Below, piece after piece: positions 32,914 to 43,886 of a stretch of 64,000 bases of DNA (within the stretch, counting starts at the first letter, position 1; each line of letters begins with the position of its first letter). Origin of the DNA: Drosophila persimilis (Eukaryota > Arthropoda > Insecta > Diptera > Drosophilidae); NCBI RefSeq assembly GCF_003286085.1, contig NW_020825327.1, positions 124,001 through 188,000 of the forward strand, given 5' to 3'. The notes under the pieces were generated by a model. The model did not search any database. It worked only from the letters and a program-made list of their open reading frames with translations, and had not been told where the DNA came from. The position numbers were made by a program, and so were the translations under genes.

Positions 32914-35900
32914 TCATTCGGGTCTTTCCAGCGTCGTCGGGTCCTCCTCGGGGTGTTCCGCTCCGTGGAAGGCCTTTAAGTCGGCTAAACTCGCTGTTTT
33001 CCTTTGTTTGCCTTGTTGAATCTGCAGTCGAACTATGTTGGGAGATAAGAATCGGGTTACCTTGTACGGCCCGTCGTACTTAGGGGCCAACTTGGCCGCG
33101 AAACCGTCGGCGGCTTTTGATAGGTGATGCTGCCGAAGGAGGACTAGGGCTCCTAGTTCGGGTCGCCACTCGCGCCGTCGGAGGTCGTATGTTCTCTTCT
33201 GCTCTTGGGATGCCCGTTGGGTGTTCTCCTGTACGACCTTGAATACTTCCTGCAGTCGTGTCGCCTTCCCGTGGGCAGGTTCTAGTTCATTTCCTAATCC
33301 TGGGGTCACTTCGTCGTACAAGGCTCCTGGTAGCCTTGGTTCTCGTCCGAGTACCAAAAAGGCCGGGCTGAAGCCCGTGGTGTCCGACGTGCTGCTGTTT
33401 ATGGCCAAGCTTAACTCGGGGAGGAGATCGTCCCAGGTCCGTTGGTCTCCGTCGGCGTATTGTGCAATCATCGTCTTGATGGTCCGGTTTGCCCTCTCCG
33501 TCGGGTTTTGCTGAGGGGTATACGGCGCGGTGTGCTCGAGTTCCATTCCCGCCACCTCGCAGAATTTCCGGAAGGACCGACTAGTGAATTGTGTTCCGTT
33601 GTCGCACACAAACTTCCACGGGACCCCGAATCGGCAGAGTATCCTCTCTCGGAACGCCTTCTCCAAGTGGGCGGTTGTGGCTTTCCGGAGTGGCACAAGT
33701 TCCACCCATTTGCAGAATGAGTCGAAGAACACGAGGAGCATCGTGTTGCCGTGCGTCGAGCGTGGTAGTGGACCTACGAAGTCCGCGCAAAGGATGTCGA
33801 ACGGGCCCTTAGCCTGGCGCGTATACATGTGACCTGCGGGTTTGTTCTGGCTCACCTTAAATTTTTGGCAGCTTTCGCAATGTTTCACGTATCGGGTCAC
33901 GTCCCTGTAGAGTCCTGGCCAATAATATCGTTGGGTTACCCGAGTGGCGGTCTTCCGTATTCCTAAGTGTCCGGCGGTCGGGTGATCGTGGCATTCTTCT
34001 AACACTCGCCTACGATGGCCACGGGCGACGCATAATTTCCACTGGTGAGATTCTTCTTCGACTGGTCGGTGTCCAGGCTGCCGGTAGATCTGTCCGTTCT
34101 CGATTATAAATTCTCTGCATTCTTCGGGTCGTGCCTGGATACGTTTGAGCAACCTTTGTATCCAGGGGCAGGTGGGCAGGTCTTCTAGGGTTCGCTGTAT
34201 GGTGTCGGTAGGTTGCCGGGAAAGAGCGTCTGCTACGACGTTCTGGCTTCCGCGTCGGTAAAGCACGTCGAAGCGATACTGTTGGAGTTCCAGAGCCCAA
34301 CGAGCGATGCGACCGGTCGGGTTATTGATCGAGTTTAACCACTTCAAAGCGAGATGGTCGGTGATGACGTCGAAGTGGTAACCCTCCAGGTAGCATCGCA
34401 ATTTCCTGATGGCCCAGACGATGGCTAAGCATTCCTTTTCCGTGGCCGAGTAGTTTTCTTCTGCTTTCAAGAGCCTTCGGCTAGCGTAGGCTATGACCCT
34501 CTCCTCTCCGCGGATCTGTTGCGTCAGGACTGCCCCTAGACCGTAGGCGCTTGCGTCAGTTTGTAGAGCGAACCTCTCCGTGAAATCCGGGCAGGCTAAG
34601 ACGGGTGCTTGGGTTAACTTCTCCTTCAACTCCTCGAAAGCGGCCTGCTGTTCGTCACTCCAGATCCACCTTTTCTCCTTCTTCAAGAGGCTAGTCATAG
34701 GTTGTACAATCGCCGCGAAGTTTGGGACGAACCTCCGGTACCACGATGCCATTCCTAGGCATCGTCGAAGCTCCTTTATCGAACTTGGTGGGGCCAACTT
34801 CCGGACGGCGACGATCTTATCTGGGTCGGTGTGTATACCCCGCTCACTAATGACATGTCCCAGATATGCGATGCTTTTCTGGAAAAAACTACATTTCTTT
34901 TGGTTTAATCTTAGATTGGCTTCCCGCAGTCTTCGGAAAACCTCTCGCAGATGGTCGACGTGTTCTTCCAGTGCCGCTCCGATGACAATGATATCGTCGA
35001 GGTAAGCAAAGGCGTTGGGTTCCATCTGTGGTCCGATGACGCTGTCCAAGGCCCGCTGGAATGTAGCCGATGCTGAGTGTAGTCCGAACGGCATCACCTT
35101 CCAATGGAAGAGTCCTCGGCCCGGAACGGTGAAGGCGGTGCATTCTCGGCTCCCCTCGGCCATAGGGATCTGCCAATACCCGTTCTTGAGGTCCAACGTC
35201 GAGATGTAACGCGCGTTACGGAGCCTCTCGATGATGTGGTTGATCCTGGGCAGCGGGTAGGCGTCGGGTATCGATTGCGCGTTGAGCTGTCGGTAGTCTA
35301 CGCACATCCGCATCTCGCCTGTCTTCTTTCCCACCAGTACGATGGGTGCGCTGTGGGGGCTTTTTGAAGCTTCTATCCGTCCGTCTAGCAGCAACTCGTC
35401 GACCTGAGCATTGATAATTTTCTGCATGGCCGGATTCTTGGGGAAGTACCTCTGCTTTATCGGCTTGTCGTCCTTCAGGGTGATGGTATGCTCGGCTATG
35501 TGAGACACGCCCTTCAATCCCTCGAACTTGGCCAATTCTTGCTTCAAGAACTCGGCTACCCACGGCGGGAGGGGTGGTTCGATGATGGGGGCTGTCGGTG
35601 GCGAGATTTCTTCGAGCGGGGCACAGGTTATGACGGCGAGGTTTACGGCGATAGGGTTAGTCGAGCCTGACCTTCGAAAAGGGTTGCGTTGTCGACCGGC
35701 CGCGGCATCGGCTAAAGGGGCGAGTTGATAATCCGTTGGGGGTTTAGACGCGAGGTGGTCTACCTCGACCCGTCCATGTCCTTCAGGGCCGTCGTCTTCC
35801 AGGCGTAATGGGTCGCGTTGTGGAGCGAGGCTGGTTTCCTGCGGGGTCGTTCGCACTGGCTGCGCCGCACGGCTGGGCATGTCTGATTGGGCTCGCGTCG

Positions 35901-37075
35901 ATCGGGTTGTATTTTTAGCGCCGCCGGGTCCGTCTCGGTCGGGGCTTTGATGCGTTGTCCTGGTATCGTTGCTGGGTCTGGCGTGGTCGAAACTTAGAAG
36001 CGTTGTCCTTGTATTGCGGTTGGGTCTGGCGTGGTCGAGACTCGGAAGCGTTGTCCTGATGTCACTTCGGGTTCTGGCGGGGCCGAGGCTTAGCAGCGTT
36101 GTCCTGTTAGGGATACTCTGTGTGGTTTTCGAGGCAGACGGACTGGCCCTGGGTGCGTCCAGCGGTGTCGCAGTCGTCTCCGGCGTGGTTTCGTTACTCT
36201 GGGTGTTCTTCGGGGCGGACGGACTGGCCCTGGGGGTGTCCAGCGGTGTCGCAGTCGTCTCTGTCGTGGCTTCGTTGATGATTCTGGCGTGGTCGTATCG
36301 AATCGTGGGTTGGGTTCGGGTTACGTTGCTGGGTCTGGCGGGTTCGAGATCTTGGTGCGTTGTCACTGGTACATTGCTGGGTCTGGCGGGTTCGAGATTC
36401 TGGTGCGTTGTCACTGTTACGTTGCTGGGTCTGGCGGGTTCGAGATTCTGGTGCGTTGTCACTGTTACGTTGCTAGGTCTGGCGTGGTTGGGATTCAGGT
36501 GCGTTGGTTTCGTCCGGTGGGTCGCTGTAGGATTGGTCGAGGGGGTAGGAGCAGCGGATGCCGTCGCTGGACGTTCGTCACTAAAAGTAACCATGCGGGG
36601 CCGAGTCGAGGATGATGTGGGGATTGGGTTGGTTTCCCGGATCGCCCGCTGGGTCAACTGCAAGTACGCTCGGCCGCATTGTATTATGGTCTGGACGCCG
36701 CAAAGGAAATCGAGCCCCAGTATGATGTCGTCCACTACCATGGGTAGGACTAATAGAATCACCCGCGTTTCCTGTTGATCCAGACGTACCTTGACCGAAA
36801 CTGCTTGCGTCACCTCCTTTGCGGTACCGTCTGCCAGGCGGACGGTAGTCCTTATATTCCGTGCGTTCCCTCCGGTACTTACTTCATGAGCGATGCGTTG
36901 ACTGACGAACGACCGCGTCGCTCCTGTGTCGAGGGTAGCTGTGAGCGGTACTCCTTCGATGGTTACTAGCGCGGCGATCCTGCCTCCTTCCAAACTTAAG
37001 GGATGAGTTACTCCAGGGGGCCCTGGAGGTATGTCTCCGATCGGTTCCCTTACGAGCGGAGACTCGGTCCGTTTC
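32914..37075 (-). CDS. pol: Pol polyprotein: protease, RT, RNase H, integrase
   Basis: An uninterrupted frame of about 1,385 codons reached by -1 shift from gag. Counting from the Leu codon at 36993: protease DTG at 22-24 with IILGLDF near 90; a long repetitive Thr/Pro/Ser linker (about 120-450); RT with STLDLKNGYW (Asp601) and YLDD (664-667); RNase H with QTDASAYG (Asp813) and ITDHLALK (Asp879); integrase zinc site (H-x3-H near 1003, C-x2-C at 1039) and acids Asp1071, Asp1131 and Glu1166, a perfect D(60)D(35)E spacing. A GPY/F-like module (LAPKYDGPYKVTRF) follows near the C terminus. No stop or frameshift is seen, so Pol appears intact. The linker is several hundred residues longer than usual in gypsy elements. 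Confidence 0.95.
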
Positions 37076-37077
37076 CC
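37033..37077 (-). promoter_or_regulatory. -1 ribosomal frameshift signal between gag and pol
   Basis: The heptamer GGGAAAC (37071-37077) is in phase as G-GGA-AAC in the gag frame. After a 7-nt spacer comes a 7-bp perfect stem (arms GTCTCCG at 37057-37063 and CGGAGAC at 37033-37039). A 3-bp inner stem is possible beyond a single mismatch. The gag stop UAA (37050-37052) lies in the loop. The -1 frame is the pol frame. Heptamer, spacing and stem all fit known retroviral frameshift signals; the same heptamer is used by some retroviruses. Confidence 0.85.
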
Positions 37078-38315
37078 GACTCGGACAGCCTACAGCAGTC
37101 GATCGTCCGGATGCCGCGGCGACCACACTCCCAACAGAATAACACTCGCCGATTCCTGCATGAACTGCTGAAATGACCTTCCTCTCCGCAATTCCGACAG
37201 GCCCGGCGTGTGTTCACCGGCGGATCTCCATCCTGGGTCACTACGCGGCTGGCCGTCTCGGCGCTCCGGGAGGGCCCGGTGTCGTCTGGAGGAGCCTGCT
37301 GCGGGGTGGCTAATCCGGGTCCTTGGTATGATGTCGTTCTGGGTTTCGTATCTGGGCGGTCGTAAGCGTGGCGGGTTTGTTCGCGGTCCCGCGTTGTCTC
37401 GTATGCTACTACCAATTGGGTCAGTTCTCGCAACGTCTCGAACTCATGTCTACGGGTGAACAGTTGGTATTCCGGCCGAAGGTTCTCGTAGATCCTGTCC
37501 AGCTCTCTGTCTGGAGTATACTGAGCTCGTTGCATCATGAGTCGGAGGTCGATCAAGTAGTCCTGAAAGGCTTCTCGGGGTCGTTGGTGACGGGAGCGGA
37601 TCGTATCTTCCAAGCGCTGAAAGTATCGCGGGGGTAGGAAGAACTCCAAGAACTCTTTCCGGAACTCGGTCCATGGCTTGCCTTGCATCTGGAACGTCCT
37701 AAACCATCCTTCTGCCTTGCCAGTTAGTAGCCCGGAGATGGCTCGCGGCAGTTGTGCTGGACTCCCGCCATGTGAGTCGACCCTTTCTTCCAACCGTTCG
37801 ATGAAAGCCAGCGCATCCGAGTGTCCGTCGAACTTCAGGCCCCAATTGCGCAGCTTATCGGCGAGGGCGGCGAAGGAGATTTCTTCTCTTCCGGGTCGCG
37901 AAGTTCCGGCTTCCTCGGGGAAGCGGTGCTGGTAGTGATTATCACCATGTCGTCGGTCGGTCGTGGCTTCAAGCCGGCTAGAGTCACTGTACCCAGGACC
38001 TGGAGCTGCGCGCGGGAACTCGGGAATTACGATGGATAGGGGCTGTTCCGCACAGATCCCTTCCTTCTGTTCACGTTGACTCGGTCCCGGCGACGTGGAT
38101 GTGTTCCTCGGGTTCCTCGGGCTGGGCGCGCTGTCGAAGACCGTTCCGAGCTCTTTGATCCGCTTTTCGATCGCCGTCGGATGTTCGCCGCGCGAGATGA
38201 AGGCCGAGATCCGGCTGCGCAGTTCGTCCACTGTCCCGGTTTCACCGAGGCCGAATTCGACGGCGATGGCCTGCAATTCGTCCTTGCGCCGATACGAAAT
38301 CCACTGTACCCCCAT
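37050..38315 (-). CDS. gag: Gypsy-type Gag
   Basis: 421 residues if begun at the first ATG (38313-38315, MGVQWISYRRK). The frame is open for 44 more codons upstream but without ATG. The middle holds the retrotransposon capsid domain (LKFDGHSDALAFIERLEERV to RTFQMQGKPWTEFRKEFLEFF and REAFQDYLIDLRLMM). Near the end lies a CCHC knuckle (CRNCGEEGHFSSSC) and a second, degenerate one (CWECGRRG). It ends 18 nt after the frameshift heptamer. It is the capsid and RNA-binding protein of the element. The N-terminal part before the capsid domain is rich in Ser, Pro, Glu and Arg. Confidence 0.92.
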   Translation of the reverse strand: MGVQWISYRRKDELQAIAVEFGLGETGTVDELRSRISAFISRGEHPTAIEKRIKELGTVFDSAPSPRNPRNTSTSPGPSQREQKEGICAEQPLSIVIPEFPRAAPGPGYSDSSRLEATTDRRHGDNHYQHRFPEEAGTSRPGREEISFAALADKLRNWGLKFDGHSDALAFIERLEERVDSHGGSPAQLPRAISGLLTGKAEGWFRTFQMQGKPWTEFRKEFLEFFLPPRYFQRLEDTIRSRHQRPREAFQDYLIDLRLMMQRAQYTPDRELDRIYENLRPEYQLFTRRHEFETLRELTQLVVAYETTRDREQTRHAYDRPDTKPRTTSYQGPGLATPQQAPPDDTGPSRSAETASRVVTQDGDPPVNTRRACRNCGEEGHFSSSCRNRRVLFCWECGRRGIRTIDCCRLSESGNGPSLRS

Positions 38316-39526
38316 GTCGAAGCACGGTGTTCGAACTCGCACTTCGAAGTCTTTCGCGTTTCCGACGGTAGTATCACGTATTGACCCTCCGGTAGAACCT
38401 TTTTCTTCGGTAACGCGCTGAATACCGGAGTCCTTGGGGTTAGTCACGGAAGCACGGCGTAGGCACGGTTAACACGGTTGTACAGGGGGGCGTCCTTGGA
38501 GTCCTTGCTGTTTGGGGTCCTGGTCGATGGTCGTGGTTGTCGTCGGTCTTTATAGTAGCCTGGGGATCGACCCTTGCTAGGCCGGTCGATGGTCCTTGCT
38601 ATCGTTGTCCTTGGAATTGTCCTGACTGTTGGTCCTCGCTGGGCCGGTCAATAGTCCTTGCTATCGTTGTCCTTGGAATTATCCTTGTCGTCCTGGTCGT
38701 GATGGGTTCGTTGATTTAAGCGCTGGATCTCGTCTCGTGTTGATGGCTGGACGCTGACCGATCACTTTGAAGGCTGGGCATTTACTCTCTGCTTCGAACG
38801 CCGGGCACTGACTGCTTGAACGCTGGATACTGACTGCTCTTTGCCGACGCCGGGCACTGACTGCTTGAACGCTGGATGCTGACTGCTTGAACGCTGGATA
38901 CTGACTGCTTCTCGCTGACGCCGGGCACTGACTGCTTGAACGCTGGATGCTGACTGCTTGAACGCTGGATACTGACTGCTTCTCGCTGACGCCGGGCACT
39001 GACTGCTTGAACGCTGGATACTGAGTGCTTGAACGCTGGATACTGACTGCTTCTCGCTGACGCCGGGCACTGACTGCTTGAACGCTGGATACTGAGTCCG
39101 ACATATATAGCCGGGACGGTCGGTCTACGGGAGGGTTCCGATACTCGTTCGGCGTCTACAGCTCACGACTCGCTGCTCGCCGCGTGCGTGTCGCTCTCTT
39201 TCTTGCGATCTCTGCCCAGCTTCGGCTCGGTTCTCTTTCTCTGCCGTCTCGCCACGGCGTTCTCCTCCTCGTGTGGGCTCGGCGGCCACGTGCTGACGCT
39301 ATTGCTAGGGAGGTTAGGGAGGCCAGTCTCGGCTGTACGTGAATAATGGGCGACCTCACGTGCGGTTTTCCAGAGATATACAGCTATTCTTGGCCTAATG
39401 ATTCCGACTCGCCATGCTCGCGCGTGGTACAGTCCCGATTCCTTCTGCTACTCGTTTTCTGATCAACTGTTCTACTTAGCGCCCCAAAACATAACGGAAT
39501 CCCGGAGTCCCTGCTCGGGCGCCATC
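38316..39526 (-). other. 5' leader of the 14-kb element with minisatellite
   Basis: About 1.2 kb between the 5' LTR and gag, without a supported gene. At 38760-39097 it holds ~22-25-bp repeats (ACTGCTTGAACGCTGGAT core) organised into a 71-bp higher-order unit: TCTCGCTGACG recurs at about 38910, 38981 and 39052. The open frames seen there are produced by the repeats. Between 39098 and 39500 nothing else is recognisable. Confidence 0.8.
39505..39524 (-). promoter_or_regulatory. Primer-binding site, tRNA-Lys type
   Basis: The minus strand reads TGGCGCCCGAGCAGGGACTC, two bases from the LTR end. From memory this pairs with the 3' end of tRNA-Lys(UUU) with one or two mismatches, the primer also used by several gypsy-superfamily elements. 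Confidence 0.82.
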
Positions 39527-42506
39527 TGTAAGGAAGCGATCCTGGGCTGGGGTACATATCTCAGTCTACTCCAGGGTCGAAATTACAGCAATATTTATAA
39601 TTTGCCGGGACTCCGAGTTCGGGGCCGTCGACGGGACAGGGAGGCAATCCCCAGACAGGAGCGACCGAGAGGAAAGGGAACAGTACGGGGCGCGGCAGTG
39701 GCAACCGCCGGACCGCGCTTACGTGGCCCCGTCGGACTAAGAATTACTACGAGGGGCGGAGGTATCGGCAAGCATCGCCGGGAGGGCTTAGGCAATCGCC
39801 GGATAGCGCCCCCGGGATCCTGTCGAACTAAGAACTACTAGAAGGTCTTTGCTATGCGGGGATACCGACAAATACCACCGCGAGTACCTAGGCTATCGCC
39901 GGACAGCACTCGCGGGGGCCCCGTCGGACTAAGAATAACTACGAGGGTCGGAGATATCGGCCAGCATCGCCGGGAGGACTTAGGCAATCGCCGGACAGCG
40001 CCCGGGATCCTGTCCAACTAAGAACTACTGTGAAGGTCGTTGCTATGAGGGGGTACCGACAAATACCACCGCGAGTACCTAGGCTATCGCCGGACAGCAC
40101 TCGCGGGGGCTCCGTCGGACTAAGAATTACTACGAGGGTCGGAGATATCGACAGGCATCGCCGGGAGGGCTTAGGCAATCGCCGGATAGCGCCCCCGGGA
40201 TCCTGTCGAACTAAGAACTGCTAGAAGGTCTTTGCTATGCGGGGACACCGACAAATACCACCGCGAGTACCTAGGCTATCGCCGGACAGCACTCGCGGGG
40301 GCCCCGTCGGACTAAGGATTACTACGAGGGTCGGAGATATCGGCAAGCATCGCCGGGAGGACTTAGGCAATCGCCGGACAGCGCTCCCGGGATCCTGCCA
40401 AACTAAGAACTACTGCGAAGGTCGTTGCTATGCGGGGATACCGACAAATACCACCGCGAGTACCTAGGCTATCGCCGGACAGCACCCGCGTGCTATGCGG
40501 GGATACCGACAAATACCACCGCGAGTACCTAGGCTATCGCCGGACAGCACCCGCGGGGGCTCCGTCGGACTAAGAATTACTACGAGGGTCGGAGACATCG
40601 GCAAGTATCGCCGGGAGGACTTAGGCAACCGCCGGATAGCGCTCCCGGGATCCTGTCAAACTAAGAACTACTGCGAAGGTCGTTGCTATGCGGGGATACC
40701 GACGAATACCACCGCGAGTACCTAGGCTATCGCCGGACAGCACTCACGGGGGCCCCGTCGGACTAAGAATTACTACGAGGGTCGGGGATATCGGCAAACA
40801 TCGCCGGGAGGGCTTAGGCAATCGCCGGATAGCGCCCCCGGGATCTTGTCGAACTAAGAACTACTGCGGGATCACAAACTACTGGAGGGAATCATGCGGG
40901 GGGGGGGACGCCAACAGTTCGTCACCGAGAACGCCTAGGCAATCGCCGGACAGCGGTCTCAGGCTCCTGTTGGGCCACGAACTACTGGGGGAATCACGCG
41001 GGGGGCCCCGACGGGCATCCGGAGCGAATGCGGATCACCACGTGGGTGTAGCCAAAGAGGGAGACTCGGGCAAGAGGCGCGGGGAAGGGCGGAGAAGATG
41101 AAGCCCCTGGCATTCGGGTTCCCTAGCATATAGATTGTTGATGACCAGGCTATGTTTTCGTTGTATTCGTTACATTTCACTTTATTCTTCTTTGGTTCCC
41201 TACCTATCGCACCGCTCAGCAGCCCGCATGCACGTCTTGAGACTCGCTTACCCCTCTACTCCCACGCTCGCGCTTGGCGAAAGCCTCCTCTTTGCCCTGG
41301 GATTGCGGCGCCGGTGCAGGATCCCACCTCCGTAAACGTAGTGTCGATGCCGGATCCTTCGCGCACTGTTGATCGCGTTAATGTCCAAGTCGTCCGCCAC
41401 GTGTGTTCCTTTTCTTCTCGCGCGCCACTTAGGTTTTTTTCTTCCGTCAGCGCGTCCGATTCCTACCACCGCCTCTCATCTAACTGACTTCCTTTTTTTC
41501 GTTTTCCCAGCTTCAGAGCCGGCGTTCTGCTGGCTCTGCCGATCCAGCGTCGGCGTGGGCGGCTAGCGTCGTTATTTCCCCTCTCTTTTCCACTGCTGGG
41601 GCGTCGTTGCTGGATTTGATTGCCGCTCTCAGCGGCCCTCTTCTGCCGCTGCTGCGTTGATGCTGTCGGCTTGTCTTGTCAGCGCTTCTCCTCGGCCGCT
41701 GCTGCGTCGATGCTGCTGGCTTATCTTGACAGCGCCCTCCTCTCTGCCGTGGCTACGTCGATGCCGGCGGCTCGCTGGATCCCGTTGTTTTTCCTCGTCT
41801 CCCTTTGGCCGCTGCAGCGTCGTTGTTGTTGGGTTATCTTGTCGATGCTTCCCTCCCTGCCTGTTGCTGCGTCGATGCCGGCGGCTCGCTGGATCCCGTT
41901 GTTTTTCCTCGTCTCTCTTGGGCCGCTACTGCGTCGTTGTTGTTGGGTTATTTTGCCGATGCTTCCCTCTCTGCCTGTTGCTGCGTCGATGTCGGCGGCT
42001 CGCTGGATCCCGTTGTTTTCCTCGTCTCTCTTTGGCCGCTGCTGCGTCGTTGTTGTTGGGTTATTTTGCCGATGCTTCCCTCTCTGCCTGTTGCTGCGTC
42101 GATGTCGGCGGCTCGCTGGATCCCGTTGTTTTCCTCGTCTCTCTTTGGCCGCTGCTGCGTCGTTGTTGTTGGGTTATTTTGGTTCTGGAAAGCCAGTGGC
42201 GTCCGCCGTGATCGCGACTCGCCCCCCTTTTAAGAAAATAGTAAGCTACGTGTGGCTTAGAGACCCCTCGGGCCGTATAATAAAAAATTAATAACAAGTG
42301 GCCTTCGTGGCCTTCCCCCCTCCCCCTTAACCTAAAACTGAACAGTCAATGCTTAAACCTAGAAAATAAAGAGTCAATGCTTAAACCTAGAAAATAAAGA
42401 GTCAAAAATCTTAATTCCAATGAAATAATTTCGGGTCCCTCCAGTGGGAAAATGCCGGCAAGATGATGGGTGGAAAAAATGTGGGTGGAGCGTACGCTCC
42501 CTCACA
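39527..42506 (-). repeat. 5' LTR of the 14-kb element, 2980 bp
   Basis: Same repeat as 28380-31484 with scattered substitutions. It is 125 bp shorter, chiefly because one 193-bp unit has been reduced to 64 bp at 40428-40491. Being the 5' LTR it should drive transcription of gag, pol and the third ORF. Confidence 0.93.
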
Positions 42507-42510
42507 ACGG

Positions 42511-42714
42511 TACCCATCGTTGTATGCTATACGCGGGCTTTAGATATACGTGTGAGAACATTACAGCTATGTTTTGGACACGAGCAATAACAACTCAGCT
42601 ATGCGCGTAAAAATAGTTACCTAAGCGGTGCAATACACTCATGAGCGTATGAATAGGGCAGTTGTAATATACATGAACATTGAACTACAAAACTACGAGG
42701 CTCATCTCTCAACA
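42511..42714 (-). repeat. BEL-fragment LTR copy 2, right piece
   Basis: Continuation of the LTR that starts at 28214. The two pieces sum to 370 bp against 371 in the uninterrupted copies. Confidence 0.75.
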
Positions 42715-43415
42715 TACCGGCCCCCTGAACGACTGTTCAGAACATGGGAAGCACAGCATATTTGGTAATAGGTCTCTTGTAAACTCCTCGGGCTGTTTTG
42801 ACGGTGACCACTCGAACCCTCTCGCCTTGGCCAGGATGAGCTTCGGTGATTCGCCCAAGCAGCCACTTGCTAGGCGGTTGATTCGGCTCCTTCAGTACCA
42901 CAAGAGTGTCCACGATTATGCCTTTGGACTCCTGCTGCCATTTCGTGCGAGGTTGCAAGGAAGTAAGGTATTCCAGACTCCAACGTTTACAGAATCCTTG
43001 AAACTTGGCTTGCAGTTGTCTCCAACGCTGCAGTCTATTAATGTTGACGTCTAACAAGGACGGCTCTCTCACCGACCTGTAAGAAAATGAGCGGGGGTAA
43101 GGGGGTCCAAGCTGTGATCGCTGGGCGCGCACAGTGGGCGAGAGTTGAGTAAACTTTCAATCTGAGTTAAAATTGTTGAATAATCCTCGAAAAAGTCAAC
43201 GCACTGCTACCAATTACTCGGCGAAGGTGGAGTTTGATAGATCGTACGCCTGTCTTCCAAAGACCTCCGAAATGCGGGGCAGACGGCGGAATGAAGTGCC
43301 AGTTGATTTCCTGACTCGTCAGAAAATTAGCAATTTCCTCGTCCTGACTTTGGCATACAGCTATCCGTTGCATCTTCGTTAGTTCCTTTCTGGCTCCATG
43401 GAATGTTGTGCAGGG
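42715..43415 (-). pseudogene. BEL/Pao integrase end, truncated, copy 2
   Basis: Same fragment and same breakpoints as 13629-14328, with GGLWK at the catalytic Glu position and the C-terminal domain ending at 42737. Differences from copy 1 are scattered single bases. Confidence 0.82.
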
Positions 43416-43882
43416 CATCAGGGAATCAGGGAATCAGGGCATGGCCTGATTCGGGCTGCTGACGGCTCTCTTTTCTTTGGGGTATGGGTGAGTTGGCTTC
43501 GGGACTCCGTTATGGGATGAGATCGGAAATCCTCTCACAACGGCTCCGGAGAGCGCGCGGAACTCCCACTCTCCAGGACCAGGTGGCGCCACTCTTCGCT
43601 AACCTTTTCCCCTTAAATTTTGGCCTTGGCACTCTGTTCAAACTTCTTTCCTCCTCACCACTTCTATGGGGTATCACCTATCGATGTCTTCGCATGCAAC
43701 ACCTAGCGAAAATTCGAGCAACCATGGCCGCGGAGAATTATTCGCAAACATCGAAGAGTTACACGTTTCCCTAAAACTGCTGGCCTTTCCGGACATTACG
43801 GTGCCTAGGGTCTTGCAGCGCCCAACGTAGGCTTACACCCACTGATCGGATATTCCCTACGTGAGTGCGTTTTCCTCGTTTC
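43416..43882. repeat. Block R (first version, shortened), unit with G5
   Basis: Same junction repeat (GGGAATCA) and content as 14329-14796; leads into gag-pro copy G5. Confidence 0.75.
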
Positions 43883-43886
43883 TGAC

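Larger units (their letters stand above)
28380..42506 (-). mobile_element. Gypsy-superfamily LTR retrotransposon, 14.1 kb, with ~3-kb LTRs and three ORFs
   Basis: Bounded by long direct repeats starting TGTAAGGAAG and ending CTCCCTCACA, with a 4-bp target duplication ACGG (28376-28379 and 42507-42510). The target without insertion is visible near 13430 and, with one substitution, near 47755. The minus-strand order is 5' LTR, tRNA-Lys-type primer site, leader with minisatellite, gag, pol (through a -1 frameshift), a third ORF, polypurine tract and 3' LTR. All three ORFs are open. Substitutions between the LTRs are few, and the main difference is loss of part of one internal tandem repeat. Pol resembles the Osvaldo/Ulysses branch by eye. 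The element looks recently mobile. Confidence 0.94.

Noticed and set aside
35969..36778. Plus-strand frame of 269 codons inside pol
   Set aside because: Antisense of the repetitive Pol linker; it mirrors the same repeats and has no independent support.
38679..39104. Minus-strand frame of 141 residues with SVQAVSIQRSS repeats
   Set aside because: It is translated minisatellite in the leader, open in more than one frame, without conserved features.
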